Position numbers and translations under genes: made by a program
Notes under the pieces: model-generated
Told to the model about the DNA's origin: nothing
Database searches by the model: none
What the model saw: the letters and a program-made list of their open reading frames with translations, nothing else
NCBI GenBank assembly: GCA_963697455.1
Contig: CAVOOI010000023.1
Span: 1 to 34,396 of the forward strand
Reading direction: 5' to 3'
Source of the DNA: JAFEDN01 sp963697455
Lineage (GTDB): Bacteria > Pseudomonadota > Gammaproteobacteria > Coxiellales > Coxiellaceae
DNA length: 34,396 nucleotides
Part shown: in pieces, positions 8,018 to 19,100 of the stretch
Numbering within the stretch: the stretch's first letter is position 1
How the letters are laid out: every line of letters starts with the position of its first letter

Positions 8018-9502
8018 CTAGAATCTTTTCGTGATTGCCAGTGTGAATTCATGTTCCACATAAGGTTGTTGTGGCGTATTTTGGTAAATAAATTCATAGG
8101 CAGGAGTTAATTGCCAAGTACTATCTAAAATAGCGAAGTCCGCCGCAGCATTCACATCTACACCCGGAACAAAATTAGAGAAAGTATTGTCTTTTAAGGC
8201 GCCTCCACCCACCCTCACACTATAGGTAGCATTAGAATTCGCTTGAAGGACCAGATTGGTAGCGAGCTCATAATCTTGATACAAAGTAGGACTATAGTAA
8301 CCATTTTGTGATAAATCTTTTCGATAAGACAGCCATTCAGTGAAGATTCCTAGCTCTACATAAAGGTTATCATAAGTAAATACACGTTTTTTGGGTTCGA
8401 ATTGTACATCCCAATAATTGTTCGTATCTGAAAGTGAGCCAGTTCTACCGAGTAGTTCTATATGGGTATCAATAAAAGGATGGATTTGAGAATCAATTTG
8501 CCCAGCAGTTTCGGTGATGCCTAATGAAACGGCTAAAGGCGAAGAGGAGCGAAAGTAAGGTCGAAAGAGATCATGCATAACGAGTGCATTGATTTTCATA
8601 TACTGATTGGGAAGAAAATTAGCATCAAACTGGTATATCCCTGTTTCCTTACCTTCTACACCGTTTATATCCTGAACCTTCAAAGCGCCCCCTAAAGCGC
8701 CTACTTCCAATTGCGGGGTCACAATTTGCCTAAATCCCGTTAGAAAACTGTAATCATTGATATTGCCGGTGTTTTCTATGGTCTGATTTCCGCTGTTTAG
8801 GCTTGCAGTGAGTTCTTCAAATAACAGTTTGGTATAAAATCGAGTAGTGGGAGTCACATAATAATCCACAATCAAAGGCAAAGTAGTCACCGTAACGGTA
8901 CTATTCTGCCATAGAAAATCAGGCTGAAAGCTGACGATTGTTTTTAAGGGATCCCTCACTTGCTTGCCTATATCCCGTAGTTCATCAGATTTGGGTATAT
9001 ATTTATTGGCTGTGTCGAGTTCGTCTAAAGTGTTGCTCCTATCATAAGTCTGACTCAGATTTAAAATATGAGTGCCTAATATTTCATCATCTTTGGGGTA
9101 CTGGGCTAATAAATGATGGTTAATAGCTTCAGAACTTTGATAAAAATTTGCATCAGACAATACCCTGGCCTCTCTAGACCAATACAATTTATCAGGCCCA
9201 AATTTTAAGCAGTATTGACGGAGTAAGCGCAGCGCCTCATTGTAATCTGTGCGGGAGTCTTCCATCTCTATATAAGAAATCCACGCATCTTTATCATTGG
9301 GATAATGTCTCAAATAATCTTGATAAATAAGCATGGCCTGATTAAAGTGATTTTTTTCGGTGAGTTTCTGAGCTTTTTCTAAAGTCTTTTGTTTCTGCTC
9401 TTCGACCTTTTCTTGATCCGTTTTGGAACTGGAATTTGCAAAACCAGCAACAGTAAAAGAAAATATCCCCAAGAAGATAATCACTTTCAAGCATGAATTC
9501 AT
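8018..9502 (-). CDS. TPR plus beta-barrel outer-membrane protein (PgaA-like export porin candidate)
   Basis: A 494-aa protein from the ATG at 9502, chosen because AAAAGGAA sits six bases upstream; an in-frame ATG at 9523 lacks a site. A signal peptide (about residues 1-22, cleaved near AGFAN) leads into a helical region with TPR-like repeats (about 30-180, e.g. NHFNQAMLIYQDYLRHYPND and DYNEALRLLRQYCLKFGPDK). The rest (about 195-494) alternates polar and aromatic residues and ends in Phe, as outer-membrane barrels do. This order matches PgaA, the poly-GlcNAc export porin, although PgaA is longer (about 800 aa). The neighbouring synthase converges on it with only four bases between stop codons. 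Export of that polymer is inferred from the neighbourhood and architecture. A YaiO-like barrel is an alternative. Confidence 0.7.
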   Translation of the reverse strand: MNSCLKVIIFLGIFSFTVAGFANSSSKTDQEKVEEQKQKTLEKAQKLTEKNHFNQAMLIYQDYLRHYPNDKDAWISYIEMEDSRTDYNEALRLLRQYCLKFGPDKLYWSREARVLSDANFYQSSEAINHHLLAQYPKDDEILGTHILNLSQTYDRSNTLDELDTANKYIPKSDELRDIGKQVRDPLKTIVSFQPDFLWQNSTVTVTTLPLIVDYYVTPTTRFYTKLLFEELTASLNSGNQTIENTGNINDYSFLTGFRQIVTPQLEVGALGGALKVQDINGVEGKETGIYQFDANFLPNQYMKINALVMHDLFRPYFRSSSPLAVSLGITETAGQIDSQIHPFIDTHIELLGRTGSLSDTNNYWDVQFEPKKRVFTYDNLYVELGIFTEWLSYRKDLSQNGYYSPTLYQDYELATNLVLQANSNATYSVRVGGGALKDNTFSNFVPGVDVNAAADFAILDSTWQLTPAYEFIYQNTPQQPYVEHEFTLAITKRF

Positions 9503-9531
9503 GAAAAATTCCTTTTGTAACATGAAAGATC

Positions 9532-9560
9532 ATTTTGACGATATATGTCAGCTTTGTCAA
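9532..9560 (-). promoter_or_regulatory. Sigma-70 promoter with embedded palindrome, for the outer-membrane protein
   Basis: On the minus strand a perfect TTGACA (9560-9555) is followed after 17 bases by CAAAAT (9537-9532), which puts transcription start about 20 bases before the chosen ATG. TGAC-N7-GTCA (9536-9550) lies in the spacer, and the larger TTGAC...GTCAA pair (9535-9539, 9556-9560) spans the promoter, so a repressor or response-regulator site is plausible. Confidence 0.5.
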
Positions 9561-9569
9561 CACCTCTTA

Positions 9570-10100
9570 TTATTTGCTTAAACCATACAACTTTGCAATT
9601 GGCTTGGGATCAAAAGGTTGGCAAATACGATATTGTACCTTAACCCTCGCATTTTTCTCGGTTAATTTATTACTTAATAATCGTTTGGCAGTGAGTAGCT
9701 CCACGTCGATTAAAAATCCAGGTTGACTAAAGTGACTAGCATTACGAGTACAACAATTATTGCAATCCTTATCACTACACAAGTCCCAGATTTGCATGTT
9801 TATTATCTTACCTTTCCATTGAATTTGAAGGTAATGATATTGGTATGACTGCCAAAATTTTTCATGCACAGCAGCTATGGGTACATTTTTGCGGAATTTT
9901 GGAGTGACCTGGCGATAGTCAGGAAGTTGGCCATTATCATCAATATGATCGGAATTATTATAAACAGTAAGAGTTCCAGTTTGCCACTGCTGCCCACATT
10001 TTGAATCAATCGTGTTTGCATGGACAGTGCACGAAAATAGGATTAAAAAACCAAATTCAAATGCTTTTAGCCATTCCTTGCTGTTTTTTGAATCTTTCAT
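9570..10100 (-). CDS. Secreted Cys-rich protein, possibly double-psi beta-barrel (expansin/barwin-like)
   Basis: A 176-aa protein whose start I place at the ATG at 10100, because GGTGA lies eight bases before it and the resulting N-terminus is a signal peptide (WLKAFEFGFLILFSCTVHAN). The mature part has many cysteines, including a cluster in IWDLCSDKDCNNCCTRNA. The order of an AAVxxxFW segment, a short strand with GK, a WDLCxDxxCxxCC stretch and FLIDVELLTAKRLL is reminiscent of RlpA/expansin/barwin double-psi beta-barrels, where VxDxCpxC precedes DLSxxAF. That resemblance is by eye only. It sits 19 bases after the ene-reductase stop, probably in the same transcript. Periplasmic or secreted location is likely; function is not known. 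Confidence 0.6.
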   Translation of the reverse strand: MKDSKNSKEWLKAFEFGFLILFSCTVHANTIDSKCGQQWQTGTLTVYNNSDHIDDNGQLPDYRQVTPKFRKNVPIAAVHEKFWQSYQYHYLQIQWKGKIINMQIWDLCSDKDCNNCCTRNASHFSQPGFLIDVELLTAKRLLSNKLTEKNARVKVQYRICQPFDPKPIAKLYGLSK

Positions 10101-10119
10101 TCGAAAATTCACCATAGGT

Positions 10120-11214
10120 CTATCGTAGCCTGGGGTAGTCCGTATAACCTTTTGCATCTCCACCATAGAAAGTAGCTGAATCTGGTTGGTTCAAAGAGGC
10201 ATTGCTTTTAAAACGCTCGACTAAATCAGGGTTAGCAATATAAGGTTTCCCAAACGCAACCAAATCAGCATAACCGCTGGCAATGGCTTCAATCGCCATT
10301 TCACGAGTGTAACCGTTATTGACCATCCACGGTCCGTCAAATTCTTTCCGCAAGGCGTGAAAATCAAAACCATGAAACTCTCTTGGCCCGCCGGTGGCGC
10401 CTTCCACCACATGAATATAAGCCAATTTTAATTTATTCAACTCGCGCACGAGCGGAAAAAAAACCGCGGCGGGAGCGGTATCAGCAATATCATTTGCAGG
10501 GCTGACTGGAGATAGACGAATTGCCGTGCGATTAGCTCCGATTTCACCCACCACTGCTTCAGTCACCTCCAACGCAAAACGCAGTCGATTGGCAATAGAA
10601 CCGCCATATTCGTCAGTGCGGTGATTGGTATTATCAGCTAGAAATTGATGAATAAGGTAACCATTCGCAGCATGAATTTCAACTCCGTCAAATCCCGCTT
10701 GCATCGCGTTACGAGTAGCTTGCCGGTAATCTGCAATAATGCCAGGAATTTCTGCTAACTCTAAAGCCCGCGGTTCGCCTATCTCTACCATGGTCCCACT
10801 TTCAATAAAAGTCCGTTGTTTTCTGGGCGCAATCGCGGACGGCGCTACCGGCAAGATGCCACCAGGTTGCAGAGAGGGATGAGAGATGCGGCCTACATGC
10901 CAAATTTGCAAATAAATAGCGCCGCCTTTTGCATGCACGGCATCCGTAACCAGCTTCCACCCATCTACCTGTTCAGGGGAATAAATTCCCGGCGTCCAGG
11001 CATAGCCTTTACCGGTAGGAGAAATTTGCGTAGCTTCAGAGACGATTAATCCCGCATCCGCCCGCTGAGCATAATATTCCGCATTTAGCGCACGAGGCAC
11101 ATCCGTTCCTGGCGTAGCTCGATCGCGAGTTAACGGGGCCATCACAATTCGGTTTCGTAGCAAACGACCGCCTAAATTAAAGGGAGTAAATAAAATAGCA
11201 GCATCTTTATCCAT
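10120..11214 (-). CDS. nemA: Old Yellow Enzyme family ene-reductase (NemA-like)
   Basis: A 364-aa FMN-dependent NADPH oxidoreductase that reduces activated C=C bonds and often nitro compounds or quinones. The family pattern is clear: FTPFNLGGRLLRNRIVMAPL near the start, YLQIWHVGRISHP, and the substrate-binding His181/Asn184 in GVEIHAANGYLIHQFL. NHRTDEYGGSIANRLRF and a late VAFGKPYIANPDLVER complete it. The length matches E. coli NemA (365 aa). Start placed at the ATG at 11214 because GGAG lies nine bases upstream; an in-frame TTG at 11229 has none. It begins 19 bases after the permease stop and is probably co-transcribed with it. No regulator of the NemR type is present next to it. Confidence 0.92.
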   Translation of the reverse strand: MDKDAAILFTPFNLGGRLLRNRIVMAPLTRDRATPGTDVPRALNAEYYAQRADAGLIVSEATQISPTGKGYAWTPGIYSPEQVDGWKLVTDAVHAKGGAIYLQIWHVGRISHPSLQPGGILPVAPSAIAPRKQRTFIESGTMVEIGEPRALELAEIPGIIADYRQATRNAMQAGFDGVEIHAANGYLIHQFLADNTNHRTDEYGGSIANRLRFALEVTEAVVGEIGANRTAIRLSPVSPANDIADTAPAAVFFPLVRELNKLKLAYIHVVEGATGGPREFHGFDFHALRKEFDGPWMVNNGYTREMAIEAIASGYADLVAFGKPYIANPDLVERFKSNASLNQPDSATFYGGDAKGYTDYPRLR

Positions 11215-11233
11215 ATTCGTACGCTCCAAACAA

Positions 11234-12808
11234 TTAATTTGTCAATGACTGTAAGCCAAGCGAGTTTTCCGAAATTTCGCTATATTTGACCGCAATGATA
11301 AAGATAATTACGGTGAAGATTGCGATAACTCCAAAGTCTATTCCAAATGGTAAATATCCCGCACCATTGCCAAATGTGCCACAGTAAGATATCACCATCA
11401 TACCCACTAAATAAGGTATAATCCACCAAGAAACCCGCCATTGTTTAGCCCAAATATTATTTTTTTCGCGATAGCAATGAAAAATAAAAAATACTACACC
11501 AATCAGCATCGCAATCATCATTCGATAAACGGTATGCCAGCCGGTCCAAAATACTAATAAGTTACATACATAAAATGCCGAGAGCGCCATGACATTCGCA
11601 CAGGGTAGACGAAACGGCCGTTGATGATTGGGATGTATTTTTCGAAGTGCGGCTAACGCAATCGGGCCAATGATATATGAGAGAATAAAACACGAAATTA
11701 CAAAGCCCACTAAACTTTGCCAACCTGGAAACGGCAAAAATAATATGAGTCCGACCACATAGTTCACGGCGATAGCCCGCACCGGCACACCGCGCTTAGT
11801 CAATTTTTCCAAAAATTTAGGAAAAAATCCAATTTTACTCAATCCATAATTAACCCGCGCGGTAGCGCCAATAAAAATAAAAGCCGTGCCGAAGGGGGAA
11901 ATAATTGCATCGGCGTAGAGGATAATCACAAACCATCCCAAACCCAATGCCGTTAAAATCCCTGCAAACGGGCCACTATCGCCGACAAAATGTAGCTTAT
12001 TCCAACCGGCTGCAAAATAATTTGAGCTGACGCTCCCGATAAACGCGAACTGCACAAATGCATATATTGCTGCGCAAAAAGCAATCGCGCCAATTAACGC
12101 CAGCGGAATATTCCGCTGTGGATTTTTAGTTTCTCCAGCAAGTTGCAAAATATTATTAGCACCGATCAAAGAATAAACCACCCCGCCCAATGGCAAGGCT
12201 GCCAAAATACCGTGCCATCCGTAAGGCGCAAACCCACCGTTATTGACGGAATGAAAATTAGCGGTATGGAAATCAATGCTAATTAATAAAACTGCGGTAA
12301 CTACAGGCATAATTAATTTAATCATCGTAATGACGATATTGGAAATACTGAAGAACTTAGCGCCGTAATAATTAAGCCCGCACATAAATAGCATTACCAC
12401 AGCGCTGACAAAAATGCCCATACTGGTTAACACAGTGGCATTATTTACTTTAGTCACTAATCCAGGAATATAATTTCCGGCGTATTGCATGATCGCCATG
12501 GTTTCGACCGGCGCGACTGCGACACTGGAAATCCACACCATCCAACCCACTATAAAACTAACCAACGGGCCATGACTATATTGAGCAATTTGCACCATGC
12601 TCCCAGCAATTGGGAAAGCACTGCCTAATTCTGCAAAAGTGAGAGCGATAAGAATCATGAGCATACCGCCGAGGATCCAAGAGACAATCGCAGCCGGCCC
12701 CGCGATTTGCGCCGCATATAATGGCCCGAATAACCAACCAGAGCCAATAATGCTGCCGATACCAACCAATGACAAACCCCACAAACCAATATCACGCTTA
12801 AATTGCAT
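11234..12808 (-). CDS. APC-superfamily amino acid permease (aspartate:proton symporter-like)
   Basis: A 524-aa cytoplasmic-membrane transporter with about 12-14 hydrophobic segments along its length. The N-terminal LVGIGSIIGSGWLFGPLYAA (about residues 15-34) is the APC signature around the unwound first helix that binds the substrate amino and carboxyl groups. GPAAIVSWILGG and FAELGSAFPIAG follow, as in YveA-like aspartate:proton symporters, which also have this length. The exact substrate cannot be read from the sequence; acidic amino acids are only a guess. GAGG lies eight bases before the ATG at 12808. It leads the run permease, ene-reductase, Cys-rich protein. A perfect palindrome at 12849-12863 may control it. 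Confidence 0.85.
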   Translation of the reverse strand: MQFKRDIGLWGLSLVGIGSIIGSGWLFGPLYAAQIAGPAAIVSWILGGMLMILIALTFAELGSAFPIAGSMVQIAQYSHGPLVSFIVGWMVWISSVAVAPVETMAIMQYAGNYIPGLVTKVNNATVLTSMGIFVSAVVMLFMCGLNYYGAKFFSISNIVITMIKLIMPVVTAVLLISIDFHTANFHSVNNGGFAPYGWHGILAALPLGGVVYSLIGANNILQLAGETKNPQRNIPLALIGAIAFCAAIYAFVQFAFIGSVSSNYFAAGWNKLHFVGDSGPFAGILTALGLGWFVIILYADAIISPFGTAFIFIGATARVNYGLSKIGFFPKFLEKLTKRGVPVRAIAVNYVVGLILFLPFPGWQSLVGFVISCFILSYIIGPIALAALRKIHPNHQRPFRLPCANVMALSAFYVCNLLVFWTGWHTVYRMMIAMLIGVVFFIFHCYREKNNIWAKQWRVSWWIIPYLVGMMVISYCGTFGNGAGYLPFGIDFGVIAIFTVIIFIIAVKYSEISENSLGLQSLTN

Positions 12809-12848
12809 AAATACCTCGAATAATAGTTATTTTTTAATTTAAAGAAGA

Positions 12849-12863
12849 TTCACCCAGGGTGAA
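12849..12863. promoter_or_regulatory. Perfect 7-1-7 palindrome, candidate operator of the permease operon
   Basis: TTCACCC-A-GGGTGAA is perfectly symmetric and lies 40 bases before the permease ATG. Its TTCACC half overlaps a plausible -35 hexamer on the minus strand, spaced 16 bases from TAAATT (12841-12836). This fits a dimeric repressor or activator site; the protein is not identified. Confidence 0.4.
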
Positions 12864-13128
12864 CCAAGAGGATATTAATTTAGACTTTGCAGTCGCAGGT
12901 TTACTAACAGAAAAGAAGAAATCGCTAGGAAGGCATAATGATTCACACTACTAATATAGTTCGCACTAATTTTCTGGTTACACCGGATCATTATTCCCCC
13001 GTTAAATTACTGAGTTAAAACCCGAGTTTACCACCACCCAACCTCAAAATCAAGAGTTATATTCGCATGTTTCATTTGAGTTTGATATTTGCTATATTTA
13101 CGAAAATTTAAGCCCATGAGACATAAAA
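12864..13128. other. Intergenic leader of the 2410-aa gene
   Basis: This stretch separates the divergent permease and the giant gene. I see no gene or repeat in it. A weak promoter-like pair TTTCAT (13070-13075) and TATATT (13093-13098), 17 bases apart, lies 30 bases before the giant gene's ATG. No tandem TTAATATT-type PmrA site, as used by some Legionella and Coxiella effectors, is visible. Confidence 0.3.
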
Positions 13129-16100
13129 ATGCATAGCGAAATAAAAGATCAAAAATCGGATAACGATAAAGCACAAGCCCTGGCTGCCATGATTGCGCAA
13201 AAACGAGATCTTGATGTCCGAGCTTACCCTGGTGAAATACTCCAGAAGGCGCTTGAAGATAACCAACGAATTACTTTCCAATTAAGTCTTAAAATCAGCA
13301 GCCAACAAGTTCCCTATTATATGAAGGGACTAAGACACAATGGAACAATACAGCTTCTGTCCTTAGCTGATAATGACCTTCATGATGACGATATTACGCT
13401 TATTTCAAAAGCGCTACCTGATACAATATCATCTCTCAACCTAAGCAAAAATAGTATAGGTGATCAAGGCTTTAACGAAATAGCCAAGTTGATTAGACAT
13501 AACGAAAAAATATCAATTTTGGATTTAAGAACCAATAATCTAAGTGAAAAAGGTGCAATCGCCTTATTTTCCGCTTTGAAAAATAACCGAACAATGGATA
13601 AAATGCTATTAGATTTTGGGAGACTAAATGAAAACAGCAAAAAATTTTTACTAGAGATATTAAAAAAAAATAAGAAATTGAAAGTTATTACAGAAAATTC
13701 CAGATGGGAAGGTTATGAATTTAAAAGCGTTTGCAATCAATGGCCAAATCCGAGTCCATTAGACCTAGCTATTAGTAAACAACTGGCCATCAATGCCTAT
13801 GTGTATTCCTACCATTTTCATTTTTCTAATTATCTGCTTGGCATCAGTTATGTCAAGAACCAAATTATAAAAAAACAAATCCCCACTACTGGTCCGCTGG
13901 GAATTCTAGAACCTAAAAACTTATTTGAAAATAAGCCATTGCGAGTACAAATAAAATACCTAGAAGAAAAAGAATATAAAAACTTCTTATTATTAGATTG
14001 GCAATTGCTTTTGCCTCCTGAGCATTTGTCGGAGACAATCCATTACTTTTATGAAGTTTTATTGCAATTAGGGTTGAAGCTACATGCCTGGACTGGTAGT
14101 CAATACTGCGAAATCCAAACCGAAAATATCCAGGGCTTAAATGATCTTCATTCGTTTCTAAATTCAATTGGCTATACTTCGGCCTGCGCTAGCGAAGAAA
14201 AAATCAAGGATCAACTATCCAAAGTATTGGACATCAACGCCTATATATTACTAGATTTCCTTCAAGTTAGAACCCTATTAAAAAATTCTATACCCTATCA
14301 GAAACGAGTCGGTACTATAGATTCAGGATTCTTAAAAAGTCTGCACTTTGATCCCGGAATGTTATCGTTAGAATTCTGCCAGAGTTATCTTGCGCAATCT
14401 GGAGATAAGGTACTGCTGGACAGAATTATTAATAGTTTTCACCTTCCAGGAATCAAACATTTTGACCGTTCTATTTCAACCCTATTGCCAAGAGAGGATC
14501 TATTAAAATTACTTCAGAATATTCCCAAGTTAAAATCTTTGATTTTAGTCGTTCAAGATGAAAAAGATTTCTCTACATTGGAATCATTAACCAATCTATC
14601 TATATTAGGTTTGGAAATTAACGATGAACGATTCTTGATTATGCTGGAAAAAACCCTGGGGAATTTTCTAAACCTAAAATTATTAAAATTAACCTTGATT
14701 AATACCCAAAATTTATCTTTGTTTTCCGCACCCGCAATACGTCAAAGTCCAATGAAACTGGATCTAACTATAAAATTTCAATTTGATGATTATCCTCTTC
14801 TAAATCTGTCCTTGTTGAATGATTACTCTTTAGTATATTTAACATTAGAAGGACTCACTATTGATTTTTCAGAATTCAAACTATCAAAATTACTAAAACT
14901 AAATTTAAGAAATAATGTCTATAGAAATTTGGATCCTATTACTATTTCAAATGCATTTGACCAACCTGTTTTTATTTCAAGCAATCAAAATATATATGTA
15001 GTACCTAGTTATAAAAATGGGTTATTTTTTCGAAATAACAAATTAACTACTTTTGAGTTTGAAATCGAGTTACTCAAACATCTATTTCCGACGATCAGTT
15101 CACAAAAACTCATTAAAAAATCAACACTGCCTCTTGATTTAGATACGGGTGAAGATGATGGCAAGGTGTGCCAACGTGATCAATGGTATATCGATGAAAA
15201 AGGTGGCTTTAATCTTTCTTATAATTGTTTAAAAGTTTTTAATACAGTATATACTGAAGGCGATGAATTAAAATTTGGAATTCAAATTACCGGCCTTGAG
15301 AAATTAGTCATTGAACCATCGCCGGGCTTTTTTAATGAATTTAATCAAACTCTGTTGAAAAAAGTAGTTGATCAATGTAAACCACAATTGCCTGATTCAA
15401 AATTTTATCTCGCTAAAATTAAACTGGATTTAAGTGGCGATTCTTCTGCAGGATTAGGGTTAGGCAAAATGATTTTACCTGGCCGTAGTTTGTTTGATGA
15501 AATTATTATGTTTTCCTGCTCGAATCCAAGTTTAGAATTTAAATTTAAACGGACCATTCCTACCCGTCAGTTATTAATCCAAATAATTATGGATGAGGAA
15601 AAAATTTCTGAAATAAATCAGACTTCCATTGATTTTTATTATATTGCTGTGAGCCTACCTCCATCACCATTCAAATATTCCGACGCTCAATTCGGCAAAC
15701 AAACTACCGATGAGATTGATCAATACTTTAAAACCTTAGAAAGTTTAGCCAATAATCCTTTGTCTGCGCTTTCAAAGCGTTATCCCAATTTTAGCAGGTT
15801 TTGGCAAAAAATAAAGGTAATGTTAAACGATCGCCACCTCTCAATGCCCGAGTTGGGGGAATTGATTTCTATCTATTGTAGTACAGATAAAAAAGGAAAC
15901 TCAATCCGCGGCTTTACTGCGCAGGAAACCAACCCAGAAAATTTTTCAGATTTTATGGATTATTTATTACCACCTGGTCTCAATGTTCTTTCAAATTTTT
16001 ATATCAGGCAACGTGGCGCCTGCCGACACAGTGGCCAAGCCTTTGCAATGCAAGTAGCGGCATTAAAAATGCATAAGCCAATCCATTGGTTACTGATTAA

Positions 16101-19100
16101 AAGTGACAATCATTTAGTCCCCGTGATGATTTATCCAGATAAAAATTATAGCTGGCAAGTCAAACTATACCCTTATCTACATGGGATAAGAGGCCAATAT
16201 GAAATTAAACCTTTAATACTACCCGAAAAACCCTCAAAGATCACTGGAACGCTCCCACAAAAGCAAAGTGAAGAAGCAAAAGAACCGCAAATAGAAAGAA
16301 AAGTCCAACCCATATTAAAGTTATCTGATCATCTTAAAAAGGTCACTGAAACGCTCAAAAAAAATAAAGATAAGGAAGAAAAAGATAAAAAAGCAGAAAT
16401 TTTAACCATTGAAGCCCGATTATTGGGTAGCCTCTTTGGTAAAAAAACTCCGGTTATAACGACTGAAATGAAGGTGCAAAAAACTATAGAGGAGGCCAGC
16501 GCTCAATTCTCACCTTTAACGCACTGGGCTTTTACCTGCAAAACACTGGATGAGTACCTTGGTAATCTAATGCGTACTCCTAACCCTTTATTGACCTATC
16601 ATGAGCCAGGCATCCCTTATGGTTTATTATTAGGGTTTTCTGAATATCTGCAACGTAAATATTCAAATTATTATTTAAATTACGTTACTTCGTCTACAGA
16701 ATTGTTAGGCCTACTCCATAACAATGAAGTCACTAAACAAGGCGAATATTTCCATGAACAACCTGGCCAACTCCCTATTGCGGTTGCCAAGGATTCAATT
16801 ATTATAATCCTGATCAATTGGAGTCTGATCAAGGAAGAGAGAATAGCAGTGCAAAGTATCTTGGACAGCAAGCCTAAGCTCGGCGATTTAAACCTAAAGC
16901 GGTTTATCCCAATTTCCATGATGACAGAAACAGATAACACTATAGTAACTGAAAAAGACTTTACCGGTCGTTGTGAGCAAGTACCCATACCTGGAAAAAT
17001 ACTGGGTGAATTGCAAAAATTATCAAAAATAATCAATTATGATAATTTATGCACCTATTTGCATGATGATAATAAAACCGTCACTGGCAAATCCATTGCC
17101 CCGCTGGAGGGAGACCCCTATTGGGAATCCAAATTGATCGGAAGATTACAAATTGATGAAAACGGCAAAATCTTTTCAATAAATGGACCATTAATTGCAG
17201 CTTCCGAAAATAAAGAAGGTGCTGCTAGTGTGGTTTTGCAAAATCCGAGTCGAGAAAAAGAGGATTATAATGGATTAAAACATTTTTGGATGAAACTGTT
17301 TGCGCTTAAGTGTTATTGGTATAATAACCAACAATATACTTTAAATTGGTTAGCTCCTCATGAAGGTTTTCAATTGTATCAATATGATTTTCGACGCCAG
17401 CGTCCTGATTGGCTACCACTATTGCAAGATGCAGATTCAATATCTGCATGGTCTGAAGGTCGTCCTATTACTGAAATAGTTTTCGATAAAGAATCAATGA
17501 AAGATTTCCTGCCTTCAATCATTATGAAAGAGAATATCATTGTTAGCACTGCAGGCAGATCTATTTTAGAAGCCGATGAAAATAGTACTTTATTGATTGA
17601 AGTCACTTTCAAACCTCTCGAACAAGAATGGCAACGATTTTGGGGTGCTCTGCTCCCGTTATACCAGGCAGGAAAACTTAAAGCCAAAATGGCTATATCG
17701 ATAAAAAAGCCATTTGAACAGAAATCTACACTAGAAATTCCTACTCATTATCACATTATTGAAACGAATCAACCGTTGTCGGCGTTACTCGCTGCAAAAC
17801 AAAAAGGTAAAATTGGTAAAGACAGTCAAATTGTTTTTCTTAACGGCGAAATTATTCCAAACGAGATCATTGATCAATATAAAATGACCATGGGAATATC
17901 TGGAGAAATTCCCCATTTTAGTAGAACGGTACAAAGTGTCGCCAAAACCCTCATTGATGGAGGAGAAGTTGTTCTAGTGGCGCTGAGCAAATCAGCTTTG
18001 AGTTTGGAGCTATTCTATCAGTTAAAGACCATTCTTCATGGCCGTTACCTTTGGTTAAATGGTGAATATATTCCGATAAAAGAAGGCCGATTAATTTTAA
18101 TTGTTTATAAAGACGACCAGTATTCAGATTCGTTATTTCATTTATGCTGTCGGGAATGGCAGGAGTTTAATTTTTCGGATTATCAATTATTATTAAAAGA
18201 ATTTATCTCAGGTACGAATTGGCAACGTTTAGCCTGTTTTGTTAATTTAATCCAAGACCAGCAAGTTACCATGAGCATCACTCTATGCGCAGCGCTACTT
18301 GAAAATATTAGTGCTGCTTCATGGTCACAAATTGAACCTCTAATCAATGCCATAACCCAAGCAACCGGTTCAGAACTGGTTGCTTACCGGCAAGTGCTCG
18401 CCAAATTGTTATTTTGTTTGCCGCAGCAAGAGGGTTCCGATGGCCCTGTTGATGACAAAACCATCCAAACTTTTGATGAAAAAATGCCTGATTTTAAAAT
18501 TTGGCAAACTTTATCCGCGTATTCTCCGCAAATTTTAGCTGAAATCTTGCAAGTAAACAGTTGGCAAGCCGTGACTGGCATTTTTCGAAAGGAGATCAGT
18601 TTTGCACAATTATCTGCTTTCGCTTTTCGGCAATATTACGCATGGTCCCATGAGCCAGAACCTCATGGACCAGAAATAAAAGCCCCCGCGGAAAATTCAT
18701 TGATGAAAGTAAACTCTATCCTAAAAAGAAAACACGCTATCACTTTAATGGGACCTCCCGGCGCAGGCAAAAGTCATATGTTAAAGGAACTCAAAAAATT
18801 TCTGGAAGCACAAGGCTATCGCGTCAAAATCTATTTAGGGCAGAAAGCTATCCCCACCTTTTTGGCTGAAGCTAAATCGGACCATGAATCAAAAACCCCT
18901 ACTTTTCGATTTTTGCAATTAGATGAACCTAATTTAAGACCGAAGGATTTTTTAGGTTTAATTTTTAATCTTTATCATGGCAATCTCGTGTGGCAACCTG
19001 AACATGATTCTTATGCATTCTCTGACTATGATAAAGTGGTTATCACCGGCAATTTTGCCAATAGCATTCATCGATATCCGCTTCCTGACTTTCTGGACAC

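Noticed and set aside
12820..12825. TATTAT as -10 of the permease gene
   Set aside because: It would leave only about five bases before the ATG, too short for the ribosome site.
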